A stretch of 64,000 nucleotides of DNA, from assembly GCF_032854445.1 (NCBI RefSeq), contig NC_088300.1:5518001-5582000 (forward strand), written 5' to 3'. The translations under genes and the position numbers were made by a program. Shown in pieces: positions 29,901 to 41,745 of the stretch. A model generated the notes under the pieces. It saw only the letters and a list, made by a program, of their open reading frames with translations. It was not told where the DNA came from and made no database searches. The number at the start of each line of letters is the position of its first letter. The first letter of the stretch is position 1. This stretch comes from Liolophura sinensis. Taxonomy: Eukaryota > Mollusca > Polyplacophora > Chitonida > Chitonidae.

Positions 29901-31531
29901 CTAACCTCTTCATGCCAATCGGCTATTATCAAGGTGGCTTCCACAATTAAAAGCAAAACAATAGGGCTGTATCTGGCTAAAGTGACCAGCCGGTATAGAT
30001 CTTCGGAGAAGACTGGTAATACATGCGTCAGGAACGTGCTTGGATCGGACTGCAGATATAATAAAACCATTAATTCCTTTCGTTTCAGTCATAAAAATAA
30101 CGAACGTTCCTGGTGTCGTTGATGACTCGACGGAACCTTGGCGCGGTTGAGCGTCATTATTTCATATAATGGCCTATAACAATATTGTGGAAGAAAGAGA
30201 TATCCCACTGAGAGAAACTTTTGCGTGTACATGAAGATTCGGCTTTTCATTCCACTGACACAAATCAAAGAAATGCATTGGTACGTGAGTATAACTTTTC
30301 ACAAGGCACCTTACCCCAGCCGACGGCCATAGCGATTCCAAATGCCTTCCACGTTGTTACTGGTTTATTCAGTGTCATCAGAGTAATGTCGATATTATCC
30401 AGTATGAACCACACCAGGGATGACGTCAAGAAATACACTTCAAGAGATAACACGGCCTGGCACGAAACCTGTGAAAAATACGGCACGTACCGTGAAAGGT
30501 CACTTTTGATCAACTACTGCAAAGAACGTGTATGTTGATATTGAAGCATGTTGATCAGCGATACATGCAAGTTTGGTAATCTATATGGGATAGAAATTAC
30601 AGTAAATTACAACAACTGTACACAAAAATATGGCACTAACAGTAGTTTTTCACGGGTTACGTGCAACCATTTTTCACACTGTCGTCGCTGCTCTTTGTTT
30701 TACTCTCTACGCTTTCACATTGCATATATGTACACAAAAGTTTGGTATTTTTATTACATTGTATTGTGTCCTAAATTGTTTTGACGAAAACCAGTTTTCA
30801 CCTGGAAAATATGAATACAGACCTTCTCTAACTTCAACCCGGCAGATAGTACCGCTGTGGTTATTGACAGGCCTGAAGTGATACCTTGGCACATGCGTAG
30901 TACCGCGGGTATATGACGCAAAAGCCTGTTCAAATAAATAACTGTCAATCTGAATATTATTTAAACGATCTTTGGATTAAAGGCTTGAAATATAGCGAAT
31001 ATTGACAGACATTCAATTGACTAGGAGTAATTATGAAAATGAATTAGGAACAGCATCGCTATTCAGTAATCTGCATATACTTTAAAGGACAAAGCCAAAC
31101 ACAGGTTTGCAAAGAAATGAAAGGTTTTCTAGATATTTATCTCTAACTTTTGTCTTTAATTTGTTTCGAATATCTTTAAATGACGAAAGAATGAATAAAC
31201 ACTCGTCTTAAAATATCTATGGATGTCTTAGAATCCAGACAGAGAATGCAAAAGCACTTGTAGGCCTACAAAGTGAAGAGTAACATCAATAATATAGTTA
31301 ATTCGCTTACCTCATGTAAACTGGAACAAGTGAGATAACTGTGATGGACATGGCTGAGATGGACAGAAAGATGAGCGATATAACCGGCATGGTAAATAGT
31401 GTGACCAAAGCCGCCATTGTAGTTCGGGAACGTCTTCTGGTGGTGACAATTATGAAATCACGTATGTAGGATAAGGCACACAGCGCTTGCAGTGAAATTC
31501 GATTAGGTGAGCACACACCACTGATGAACCC
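26542..31531 (-). CDS. multi-pass membrane protein, family not recognised (5' end not found)
   Basis: Minus-strand exons proposed: 31531-31311, 30872-30758, 30468-30310, 30049-29906, 28489-28401, 27888-27768, 27527-27441 and 26628-26542. They join in one open frame of about 340 codons ending at TAA 26544-26542. Hydrophobic helices are visible in the first exon (two, around LVTLFTMPVISLIFLSISAM), the third (YFLTSSLVWFILDNI), the fourth (YSPIVLLLIVEATLIIA), the sixth (IANCIGSLAFSS and IIFYIYGALTLVY) and the seventh. The second exon gives a loop with cysteine and a possible N-glycosylation site (NVS) at its border with exon three. A basic cytoplasmic stretch (LLKKRKQEPDLR) and a Pro/Ser-rich tail (PSERSLPRPGTSQPSR) follow. 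The topology could suit a receptor or transporter, but I see no diagnostic motif. Two donors (GTAATA after 30758, GTGCCT after 30310) are weak and chosen to keep frame. The last exon may instead splice onward at a GTAGGT. The start codon is not located. Confidence 0.55.
26914..26988. repeat. (TA)n microsatellite
   Basis: About 36 uninterrupted TA dinucleotides in the last intron of the membrane-protein gene; likely length-polymorphic. Confidence 0.97.
27959..28176. mobile_element. MITE with long terminal inverted repeats, copy 1
   Basis: 218 bp with ends that are reverse complements: ATCTGTTGATTTTAACAGAA at left against TTCTGTTGAAGTTAACAGAC at right. Similarity continues inward through a TGAGTGATGCTAGA / TCTAGCATCACTTAG pair. 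Same family as 54609-54850. No coding frame. It lies in an intron of the membrane-protein gene. Confidence 0.85.
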
Positions 31532-33027
31532 CTGTGAGTACCAATGTTCCAATCAGATGGGTTCCAGGAGTCATACCAGCCTATAGAGATGACTATATCG
31601 TACCCTTGCATGCAGGACTCTAAGCTTCAGGTACCAAAGGTAGGCCCTTCTACAGAAAAAATGAATATTGTAAGAGGGCGTCAGCATTAAGTGTCAAAGA
31701 CTCCAACAAGCTAGCCACCATTGTGTATTTCTAAAACTCCGAGTTGAACACGGGCTGTCCATTAGTACTTTCTATGCATATTCCGGGTTTATATTGATTA
31801 CTCTCAGTTGATTGCCTTTTTTATGCGATACCGGTAGAGGTTTTTTTTATCAACGTATCGACGGCGAGGTTATTATTCAGTTATGCTGGATCGATCGTGT
31901 ATCTGGAGGGAGAGTTATTAAATGGTTAGTGTTACTTGGAACTCTACCTGAAATATCAGGGGTGTATGTATGATTACATAATGACCCTAACCATCACTGA
32001 TGTATTGTGACCAAATAAATATAACACAAAGTATAGAAATAAAAACTTGAATGACAAAAGCTGTTCATATTGGCCACTCGCCGGATCTGTGTCCGTTTGG
32101 TGTATAAGTCATATAATCCTTCATGTTTGGAGACTTTGCTTTAACAAGCATTGCTTGTGTATAGGCCCATGCTTATCCAATGCTTCATAATTGCCGTCAA
32201 GATCACAGCAATAAGGACAAGCCATTCTGTGTCAGCTTTTCATAATGCAAGCCCCGAAGGCACATGCAACCAATAATTACAGAGCCATTCTGTGCAAGTT
32301 TGTCGTAACGCCAAGCCACTAAGTCATAAGCCTATGTACAGGCCTATAACATGAGAAAGTGTAGACCAACACTTTATCCCAAACTAAGGATATTTTATGA
32401 ATATAATTCATTACCCATACTAACACTAAGTCACATACATATATAGCTGCATTTGTGTCATGGGTTTTTGTTTGGATGACATTGACAGCCTATAAGTCAA
32501 AAATAATGTGTTCTTCAAATAAAAAGCAACAGAGAACTGTGACCAGAAAAACTTTAAATTATTTTTTTTATATTTTTTTTTACCAAGAAATTCTACAAAG
32601 AATATTATTTCAACGTCTTAAAGTTAATAGCATGATCCTAAGGCAGTTCATCTGAGATGATTTTGCCTTTCCGCATTTTAGTCAGTCAGCTCACCGCTAA
32701 TGTGCCTATTCCAGGTTTTGCATGCTCCCTGTGGAGATCGCGGGTTGCACGTTTCGGTTTCATACAAAATGGACGTGATTTTGCCAGCTTGGGAGAGATT
32801 TTGTCATAATGTAAGGGTTGTCCTGGAATATCACGGTGTCCACCAAGCAGAATGCTGAATTTTTTCTCCATGGTTTTTCATCATAAAAAAACAACAACAA
32901 CACACCAGTAGTAACGGCCTCCTGGTTTCAGTCAAGTTTAGTTCTTTACCGTAGATGGGTTTACGTATTTTATGTGATTTGCGTGATTTGCAAGTGTAAT
33001 ATATATGTCTTTCCTTTTACTTTACAG
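31532..33027. other. region between the divergent membrane-protein gene and MBIP
   Basis: Should hold the missing 5' exons and promoters of both genes, since each first recognised exon begins at a splice acceptor. None could be identified. No repeat array is present. Confidence 0.35.
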
Positions 33028-36000
33028 GGTGGACCTTCTATGGAATCCTTGGAGTGCGTAGGTATACAGGATACTGGTTCCAAAGCTCATCTAGAAACAA
33101 GGGCCTTCAGGGAGCGATTGATTGTATTTATCAAGATAATGCAGGTAGAGTGTCAGCTTCAGAGAAGAAAATATTGTGAGAATGAGGATTACCTGCCGTT
33201 ACTGTAACAAGACACTCAAATTCAAATTCAGACACATTCAAATTAAATCTATTCATGATGTTTGTATGAATGTGTATTTGGTGTAGCCTTGCTGTATTCC
33301 AAACTAACGGTGATCTCCTCCAGAGCTTTGCTCAATCCTTTTCCTTCCTTGCAGGAGGTTTTGCACAGTCTTGACGAAGTTTGTGGTGTTGATAATGCCA
33401 ACACTGTACATCTTGGTGCAGAGCTAACACACACTGCTGACACCTCACAAGCTGATTCATTGCTGACAGACAGTGTTGAGAGCTTGCCTGTTGATGCAGT
33501 GCTGGCAAACACTGCTGATGGAACAGAGCAAGTACTGCAGAGCCAACCAGGGAGCATGGAAGTGTGTGTCAAAACTGAAAGTGAAAGTTGTGAGAAACAA
33601 AGAGAATCCTCAGCTATTCCAGAGGTTGACCCCAGTTTAGTGCAAGTGAAAGCCAGTAAATCAGAGGTATATAATTTAAGGGAAGATTTTAGTAAACGTG
33701 ATAAATCTAAATTTCCTTGAGCAAGTTGTAGACATACATGTAGCTAATGGCATACCCCAAACATAACCGTTCTCTTCCAATAACAGTGCAGTGATATCTT
33801 AAAGAGTACTACATGTATTGAGCTCAGGCTTTGCACACAAGGGATATGTTCCATTCTTGATGCTCTGTGGCAAATTATCGTAAACTGCAAAATTCATGAC
33901 AGCCTCATATTGTGTACCAGAATCAGTGGTAAACTAAATGTTAATGCTGATTTGTCAAAAACTGCTGAATATATTTAGCTGAGGTACTGTATACATATAA
34001 AGCACAAGAACATGAAGGGGATGTTCCACCATTGATGCTCTGTATGTGTCAAATAAATCACCATGAATTACACAATTCACTTTGCCCCCTGTGTATAAGA
34101 ATCATTGTTGAAGGATACATAAAACTCTTTGGTTTTATTTTTTTAATGTCCAAATTATCATGTGTATTAACATGTAACAGTCCAAACAAGTTTTTCAACT
34201 TTCACTCTTGGGGGTAAAAATGGCTTCAAAGTATAGTTTTCTTGAGGCCCCAGCAGTCAGTCCGAAAATTAAGTAACTTGCAGCAGTGATGTCAATGAGG
34301 ATCCCTGATTGAAAAGAACTCTGTGGGGAACAGACCGAACATGTCTTGCCGAATGTGGATGGGGGTGTGGGGAACAGACCGAAAGGCAGCAGGTGTAGGG
34401 GCGCAGAGGGGGTGCTAAGTTGGCCTGAAGAAGCCCTTCAGTGTCTATGTACATGTCACCTTGCTCACACTGCAGCAACATGGTTCCTCAGGCTCTGGGC
34501 ATTCGGTATGTTCACTGAGTTCAGAACAAGATCAGCCATGATATAAATGCTGAAAAAAATCAGACTGTTGATGGAAAATATACAAAATATATAGGGTTAA
34601 ATAACAGGTATAAAAGTACCACCAAAATGAAATTTTTTGAAAAAAAATCCAGGGGCATAATTTTCTTTATTTGGCATGGAAACATAATCTTTGTTTTATA
34701 GTTCCTTCTTATTTATCCTTTAAAGTGAATGTTTGGGGTGGCGTTTGAAAAAGTACTGCATGTATTGAGCTCAGATTTGGCATACATGTGAAACAGCCAT
34801 AACGTAAGTTAGATATTTCATTTGATCCCTTGTGTTAATTACAGTAAATTTGCAAAATTCATGACCTTAATGTCTGTTTTGTGTACTAGAATCCATGTTT
34901 AGGGTAAGTGTTTTAGTACTTTATGTATTTCCATGGCTGAAGTTTTGCAATTGTTTGTCTCCTGCACTTGTACATGTGGGATGTTTGGTAGTCTTGCTAC
35001 CAAATCCAAGTTGGGAACCTAGTGATATACAGCCATAAATTTGGCATCTCAAGTGTAACATGAAAATTATAACCAGATTTAATCTGTTCTAATCTAAATA
35101 AAAATTAAGTTATTCCAATTTGAAGACAAATAGTATTTACATATTGTAAGGTACGAGACTTTAGCTGACAAATTCTTACTTGAGTTTGTGTGGCCTATTT
35201 GTTGACAGATTGAGAGAAGAATTCAGGCTTTTATTGACAGGAAGCAGCAGGAGGTAGATGAAATGAACAGAAGAGAATTCTGCTCTGTCTTTTCTCTTAC
35301 ATCAGGTACGACTTAATAACCTCTGGTATGACATTATAACATCAGGTATGAAATTATAACATCAGATGTGACATTATAACATCAGATTTGACATTATAAC
35401 ATCAGATATGCCATTAGGTATTTATGGTATAACATATCAGGTATGACATAACATCAAGTATGTGTATGACAATATAAAATCAGGTTTGACATTGCATCAA
35501 GGATGGCAGTATGATTACATCAGGTATGACTGTATAACGTCAGGTATAACGTTATTGAACATGTGTAATTTGGTGATAAAGGTTTGTTAAGTGTAGCCCT
35601 CACAGCGTGTGTGTGTGTATCCAGGCAGTCATATTCTAGGTGAATGAATTAAATGAGTATTCAAATCATGTACATGGGCCATGCTAGTGTATAAGTTTGT
35701 TGTTAGTCAAATATGTATTTCAATTGCACTTTGATTGCAATTGTTCATATATCAAAAGTGGTGATCTTGTTCAACTCAATGAATATAGGGCCCCTAGCCC
35801 TGGGCTAAGCAGTATTACAAGTAGTCATGTACATTGTATCATCATGTATACATTTGTGATCTGATGTATTACTTCTTGACCAGAATTACATGTACAGTAT
35901 AATTGTATACTATATGAAATATGTGATGTATCATAACAGATACACATGTACGTGTATGCACCTTAATGTCCTCATGTGACCTTCTGTCTTGGTCTGTTGG

Positions 36001-39000
36001 CTGTGCACGTGCAGTGCAATGGTGGGCTTAGGTGTAAGACTTACAGTTCATTGGTCCACTGTTTTCAGATGGCCAGTCAGAGGAGACTTGTGCCAGGACT
36101 GATGCTGTGTTCATACCTCGAGCAGGAAGCAGTAGTCATGTGAAAGGTAAAAACAACTTGTCAAATGTGTCTTCAGCAGTTCAGTTTTTGGATAAAATTC
36201 ATGTGAAATAGCCTTTCTGACTGAATATTACATATTTTAGTGAGTGGGTGCACTGATTCTTCTTCTGCATAGTGCTCTTTATTTTTCTCCTCGAATCTGT
36301 TATGTCATTGTGGTTTTTGCAGTGTCTCGTGTTGTCAACGTACATGGCCCCCAAACAGTACCAGGCTGCATGCCTGCTAATCCCAGACATGCAGGCCCTG
36401 TCAAGGTGTTATCTGAAACAGAGGATGGAACACCAGCCATGGAGGAAAGACTGCAGAATATAGAACAGCATTTAGCTATAGACCAAGGTGAGCAGAACTG
36501 CTTAATATAGAGCAGGAGTTAGATATAGACAAGGGTGAGCAGAACTACTAGATATAGAGCAGCATTTAGATAAAGGCAAGGGTGAGCAGAACTACTGAAT
36601 ATAGAGCAGCATTTAGATAAAAACTAGGGTGAGCAGAACTACTGAATATAGAGCAGCATTAAGATAAAAACAAGGGTGAGCAGAACTACTGAATATAGAG
36701 CAGCATTTAGATAAAAACAAGGGTGAGCAGAACTACTGAATATAGAGCGGCAATTAGATAAAGACAAGGGTGAGCAGGACTACTGAATATAGAGCAGCAT
36801 TTACATAAAGACACAATTGAGCAGAACTACTGAATAAAGAGCTGTGTTTAGATATAGTTCAAGGTGATCAGGGCTTCTGAGTACAGAGCAGCATTTAGAT
36901 AAAAACAAGGGATAGCAGAACTAATGAATATAGAGCAGCATTTAGATAAAGACAAGGGTGAGCAGAGCTACTGAATATAGAGTAGCATTTACATAAAGAC
37001 ACAATTGAGCAGAACTACTGAATAAAGAGCTGTGTTTAGATATAGTTCAAGGTGATCAGGGCTTCTGAGTACAGAGCAGCATTTAGATAAAAACAAGGGT
37101 GAGCAGAACTACTGAATATAGAGCAGCATTTAGATAAAACAAGGGTGAGCAGAACTACTGAATATAGAGCAGCAATTAGATAAAAACAAGGGTGAGCAGA
37201 ACTACTGAATATAGAGCAGCAATTAGATAAAGACAAGGGTGAGCAGGACTACTGAATGTAGAGCAGCATTTAGATAAAAACAAGGGTGAGCAGAACTACT
37301 GAATATAGAGCAGCATTTAGATAAAAACAAGGGTGAGCAGAACTACTGAATACAGAGCAGCATTTAGATAAAGACAAGGGTGAGCAGAACTACTGAATAC
37401 AGAGCAGCATTTAGATAAAAAAAAGGGTGAGCAGAACTACTGAATATAGAGCAGCATTAAGATAAAAACAAGGGTGAGCAGAACTGATGAATATAGAGCA
37501 ACATTTAGATAAAGACAAGGGTGAGCAGAACTAATGAATATAGAGCAACATTTAGATAAAGACAAGGGTGAGCAGAACTACTGAATACAGAGCAGCATTT
37601 AGATAAAGACAAAGGTGAGCAGAACTACTGAATATAGAGCAGTATTTAGATAAAAACAAGGGTGAGCAGAACTACTGAATATAGAGCAGCATTGAGATAA
37701 AAACAAGGGTGAGCAGAACTAATGAATATAGAGCAACATTCATATACAGACCAAGGTGATCAGCTGTGTTTAGATATAGATCAAGGTGATCAGGGTTACT
37801 GAGTACAGAGCAGCATTTAGATAAAACTGCGAAGAGCAGAAATGTTGAATATAGAACAGCATAGAGTGACTTTGTAACTAACACTTATCAAGTGACATAA
37901 ATTTTTTGTTTTAGATTCCAAATCAAGTAAAGATATGTTTTCTAGACTCAGGCGCATGGAAAACAGAATCCTGTATTTGGAAAGTTTGTCACCAGAGTAT
38001 TTTAGCCATGGGGTATGTACTTAGTTGTAGTTTATTTGCTGAAGAGTTACTTACAAGGCATACTGTTGACATTATTTAAAAATGGGTTTAAATATTTTGT
38101 TGATATTTGTATTATGAACCAAATGAAATATAGCCATTGGTCAGTTTATGCCTTATGGTTATGCAGCACCTGGGCACACTGAGTTATAGACCTAGATTAT
38201 GAGTGTTCTTTCTTGGATGCAGTCTGTGATACTTAGATTCAGCCGATGTAAATAGGTGTCAGAAAGGGAAGAGGTGAAGAGATACATGTATTTATTTATT
38301 TATTTGATTGGTGTATTACGCCGTTCTGAAGAATATTTCATTTATATAACGGCGGCTAGGATTATGGTGGGAGGAAACTGGGCAGAGCCTGATGGAAACC
38401 CTTGACCATGTCCAGGTTGCTGACAGACCTTCCCACGTACAGCTAGAGATTAAGCCAACCTGAGCTGAACTCACAGCAGCGGCATTGGTGAGAGGCTCCT
38501 GGGTCACTGCCCAGGGCTGGCGTGCTACAAGCTGCATACCCCCACCTCCCCTCACCACCCCTGCTCACGAAAACCCCCAAGATACATGTAGATCCCATGA
38601 AACAGTAAAGGGTTCTGAATGGCTTTTTGAACAAGTTCCTACCCACTGAAAAAAAAATTGCCGGATACAGTGCAGCCTCTTGCTGAAATTTTTAACCTCA
38701 GTAAGAAATAAAGTTGATCTTTATGGTACTACATATCCAGTTTGTTCGATACTAAGGTTGTGTATAGAGCCCTATTTCATAACGTTATATTTGGTAGCCT
38801 ACTCCACCAAAACTCCGGAGAAGACCTCGGGAGCTTCAGATGTATTCGTCTCTGAAATCAGGGGAGATAACACCACAGTACAAGGTCAGAACTATTTGTG
38901 TTATGCATCAGTGACACATAAATGTTAATTATGCGTCTTCCAACAGTTTAATTTTAATATTAAAGTTACATTTGTGGAAGCAATCTCTGCTTTTAGTAAA

Positions 39001-40685
39001 AAATAAATGTTTTTTCTTATTTTGAAATGTGTCCGAGGAGTTTTCACAAAGTTGTTGTTACACATACATGTATCAGTAATACTTTTGATGTGACGAAAGT
39101 GAGAGGCTTGGTTATCATGCAATTATCCAATGAAATGTTATAATGCTGATGTGGCTTACAATTAATATCAAGTATGGCACCATGTCTTGTCCTCTCGTAT
39201 ACCCTAAACGACCATAAATTTTGTCCATGACTAACTTGCCCATTTTTCCGGATTCTGAGAATTATATTGATTGTAAAAAGGTGTTTTGAGGTTTGCTTGG
39301 AAAATGGGATGATATTCTACTGGAAAATTTCAGCACCAAAAATAATATTTTGTGACATTTATTTGCCTCTAAAAATGCACTTTTGTAGGCGAAATTTTAG
39401 GTCATTTAGGATACATGTATGTCAAAAGCTTTTAGTGGATAAAAACTTCATATATGTACAGCATGCACCATTTACATGTATAACATCCTCATTACAACAA
39501 CTCCGGTGTGAGGAGGGAGAGGTGTATAACACCCTCATTACAACAACTCCTGTGTGAGGAGGGAGAGGTGTATAACACCCTCATTACAACAACTCCTGTG
39601 TGAGGAGGGAGAGGTGTATAACACCCTCATTACAACAGCTCCTGTGTGAGGAGGGAGAGGTGTATAACACCCTCATTACAACAACACCTGTGTGAGGAGG
39701 GAGAGGTGTATAACACCCTCATTACAACAACTCCTGTGTGAGGAGGGAGAGGTGTATAACACCCTCATTACAACAACTCCTGTGTGAGGAGGGAGAGGTG
39801 TAGGACACCCTCATTACAACAACTCCTGTGTGAGGAGGGAGAGGTGTATAACACCTTCATTACAACAACTCCTGTGTGAGGAGGGAGAGGTGTATAACAC
39901 CCTCATTACAACAACTCCTGTGTGAGGAGGGAGAGGTGTATAACACCCTCATTACAACAACTCCTGTGTGAGGAGGGAGAGGTGTATAACACCTTCATTA
40001 CAACAACTCCTGTGTGAGGAGGGAGAGGTGTATAACACCCTCATTACAACAACTCCTGTGTGAGGAGGGAGAGGTGTATAACACCCTCATTACAACAACT
40101 CCGGTGTGAGGAGGGAGAGGTGTATAACACCCTCATTACAACAACTCCTGTGTGAGGAGGGAGAGGTGTATAACACCCTCATTACAACAACTCCTGTGTG
40201 AGGAGGGAGAGGTGTATAACACCCTCATTACAACAACTCCTGTGTGAGGAGGGAGAGGTGTATAACACCCTCATTACAACAACTCCTGTGTGAGGAGGGA
40301 GAGGTGTATAACACCTTCATTACAACAACTCCGGTATGAGGAGGGAGAGGTGTATAACACCCTCATTACAACAACTCCGGTGTGAGGAGGGAGAGGTGTA
40401 TAACACCCTCATTACAACAACTCCGGTGTGAGGAGGGAGAGGTGTATAACACCCTCATTACAACAGCTCCTGTGTGAGGAGGGAGAGGTGTATAACACCC
40501 TCATTACAACAGCTTCTGTGTGAGGAGGGTGAGGTGTACAAAAAAAGACGCCAAAATGGTTTGTCTGTTAAAATTTTATGTGTATTGAGATACTGGTTTT
40601 GTCTCCACAGGATCTGTCAGTAGAAGAAATCGATGCAAAGATGAAAGCCTTGCGAGATAAGTTGTTATCAAAAAATGACAGCTGA
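33028..40685 (+). CDS. MBIP: MBIP, MAP3K12-binding inhibitory protein 1 / ATAC complex subunit
   Basis: Seven exons at 33028-33144, 33355-33666, 35209-35305, 36069-36146, 36323-36487, 37915-38012 and 40611-40685 join in phase to 313 codons plus TGA. Conserved MBIP landmarks appear in order: LVQVKASKSE, IERRIQAFIDRKQQEVDEMN, REFCSVF, CARTDAVF, SHVKVSRVVNVHGPQT, EERLQNIEQHL, RILYLESLSPEYF and the C-terminal EEIDAKMKALRDKLL. The segment around ERRIQAFI and the C-terminus are predicted helical/coiled-coil. In animals MBIP inhibits the kinase DLK (MAP3K12) and is a subunit of the ATAC histone acetyltransferase complex in the nucleus. The first exon starts at an acceptor, so a 5' UTR exon lies upstream. 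ATG 33040 (MESLECVG) is a possible start, and I cannot exclude coding upstream. Introns carry several tandem arrays, two built on exon donors. Confidence 0.92.
33805..34950 (+). repeat. degenerate ~165-bp repeat copies in MBIP intron 2
   Basis: At least three or four dispersed diverged copies (about 33805, 33975, 34750 and possibly 34915). Each has a TACTGTATGTATTGAGCT-like start, a CAAAATTCATGAC-like middle and a TGTGTACTAGAATC-like segment. Likely remnants of an older tandem or dispersed repeat. Confidence 0.55.
35297..35560 (+). repeat. 20-bp tandem repeat built on an MBIP splice donor
   Basis: The unit ACATCAGGTATGACATTATA includes the last seven bases of exon 3 (ACATCAG, 35299-35305) and the donor GTACGAC. 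Regular 20-bp spacing is seen at 35341, 35361 and 35381, then less regular copies to about 35560. About ten copies. Confidence 0.85.
36430..37860 (+). repeat. 47-bp minisatellite built on the MBIP exon 5 donor, ~30 units
   Basis: Each unit contains a copy of the last ~37 bases of exon 5 (CTGAATATAGAGCAGCATTT ... ACAAGG in consensus) followed by GTGAGCAGAA, the donor sequence of the true exon (ends 36487). Spacing is 47 bp, with occasional 46 or 48. A subset carries a variant block (TTCAAGGTGATCAGGGCTTC) at about 36855, 37045 and 37780, suggesting segmental duplication inside the array. Confidence 0.95.
38290..38530 (-). mobile_element. SINE family 1 copy, reverse strand
   Basis: Begins with ATTTATTTATTTATTTGATT (the reversed tail). 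It contains GGCGGCTAGGATTATGGTGG, ACCTTCCCACGTAC and GAGAGGCTCCTGGGTCA, and ends with a degenerate tRNA-like head. Lies in the last MBIP intron. Confidence 0.85.
39470..40540 (+). repeat. 46-bp minisatellite, ~23 nearly identical units, in last MBIP intron
   Basis: Unit GTGTGAGGAGGGAGAGGTGT + ATAACACCCTCATTACAACA + ACTCCT. Variation is almost confined to ACTCCT/ACTCCG, CCCTC/CCTTC and ACAACA/ACAGCT, so homogenisation is strong. The array ends about 70 bp before the final MBIP exon acceptor, close to the branch-point region. Confidence 0.97.
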
Positions 40686-40913
40686 TTCATGGGATGAACT
40701 GAGAATTCTGGTTTGAGAAAGTCGAACAATGGGATGCACTGAGAAAGTCACACCATAGGCGAACTGACAAAGTCACACAATAGGATGAACTTAAACAGTC
40801 ACGGCTTTGTACGCATTTCATTTTCTGAAAAGATGATTTTAAATTTGAAGACTGGGTGATACAATGTTGCTCATAGCCTTGGGGAAAAAAAAACGCAGGC
40901 AGATGTTTACAGA

Positions 40914-40919
40914 AATAAA
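40914..40919 (+). promoter_or_regulatory. candidate MBIP polyadenylation signal
   Basis: AATAAA 229 bp after the MBIP stop. A second AATAAA lies near 41296. Confidence 0.4.
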
Positions 40920-40999
40920 TCATTATTTATTTGAAAGTACTGTTTCTCAGTAAATATTATTGCTTGTGATTTGCATTGTGATTTTTTTTCCATCGAGAC

Positions 41000-41640
41000 C
41001 TCACTCATACAGGCGTAGTGTGGTATTTCAGGAACAGTAACTCTGCTGTTATAATGGTATGCTTCAACCAGGATGAGCTCCCTTTTTTGAGTTTCCGTAT
41101 ACTGTGAAGAATTATCTTCCTTGTGACAAAACTGTGCACATTGTTGTTTACTTGTCGTGTCAAGTCTCAGTCAGATACTGCAATTTATTTTGTTTGGAGA
41201 CGAGTTGGTTTGTTGAATTGAATACCATATAGAGGGACGGGGATAATTCTTAAGGAACAAACTGTATCAATAATTTAAAATTTGCCTTCAGTAATAAATA
41301 TTCAAACAAGGGTATTCAGTTTCTTCTGTGTCTGGAGCATTTGGTATGCGGGAAAGTTTGTCTGGTACTTGCTTGGGTGTGTTGGTATCCAGAGACTCCC
41401 TCAATACCAAACACATACGTTATAACGGATATCTGCCATATGAAATATCCTTCAAATAAGAAACCGTGAATTATTCGTAATTCAAACTGGTCTTACTTTC
41501 TGGTTTGTTGAACTATGTTTAACTGCACTGTACCATACTTCATGTTTTCAGATCTTAATTCTGCCACACGAAGTCGCATACAGTTCAACCTTCAGTACCA
41601 TAGAGTGTGTCGCAAAGAGTGTGGCGCGAATACCAATTTA
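41000..41640. other. MBIP 3' flank
   Basis: No exon or repeat recognised. Confidence 0.35.
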
Positions 41641-41649
41641 ATATTTAGT

Positions 41650-41745
41650 TAGTTATTTGATTGGTTATAGGACGGCGGCCAGCATTATGGTAGAAGGGAG
41701 CCGGGCATAGTCCGGTGAAAACTCACGACTACCAATTGGATAACT
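41650..41745 (-). mobile_element. SINE family 1 fragment, reverse strand
   Basis: Contains GGCGGCCAGCATTATGGTAG and CCGGGCATAGTCCGG with AACTCACGACTACC, the 3' half of the family 1 body only. Confidence 0.65.

Noticed and set aside
36430-37860. Reading the regularly spaced repeats as a CRISPR array
   Set aside because: Units are contiguous without unique spacers, the host is an animal genome, and the unit is exon-derived.
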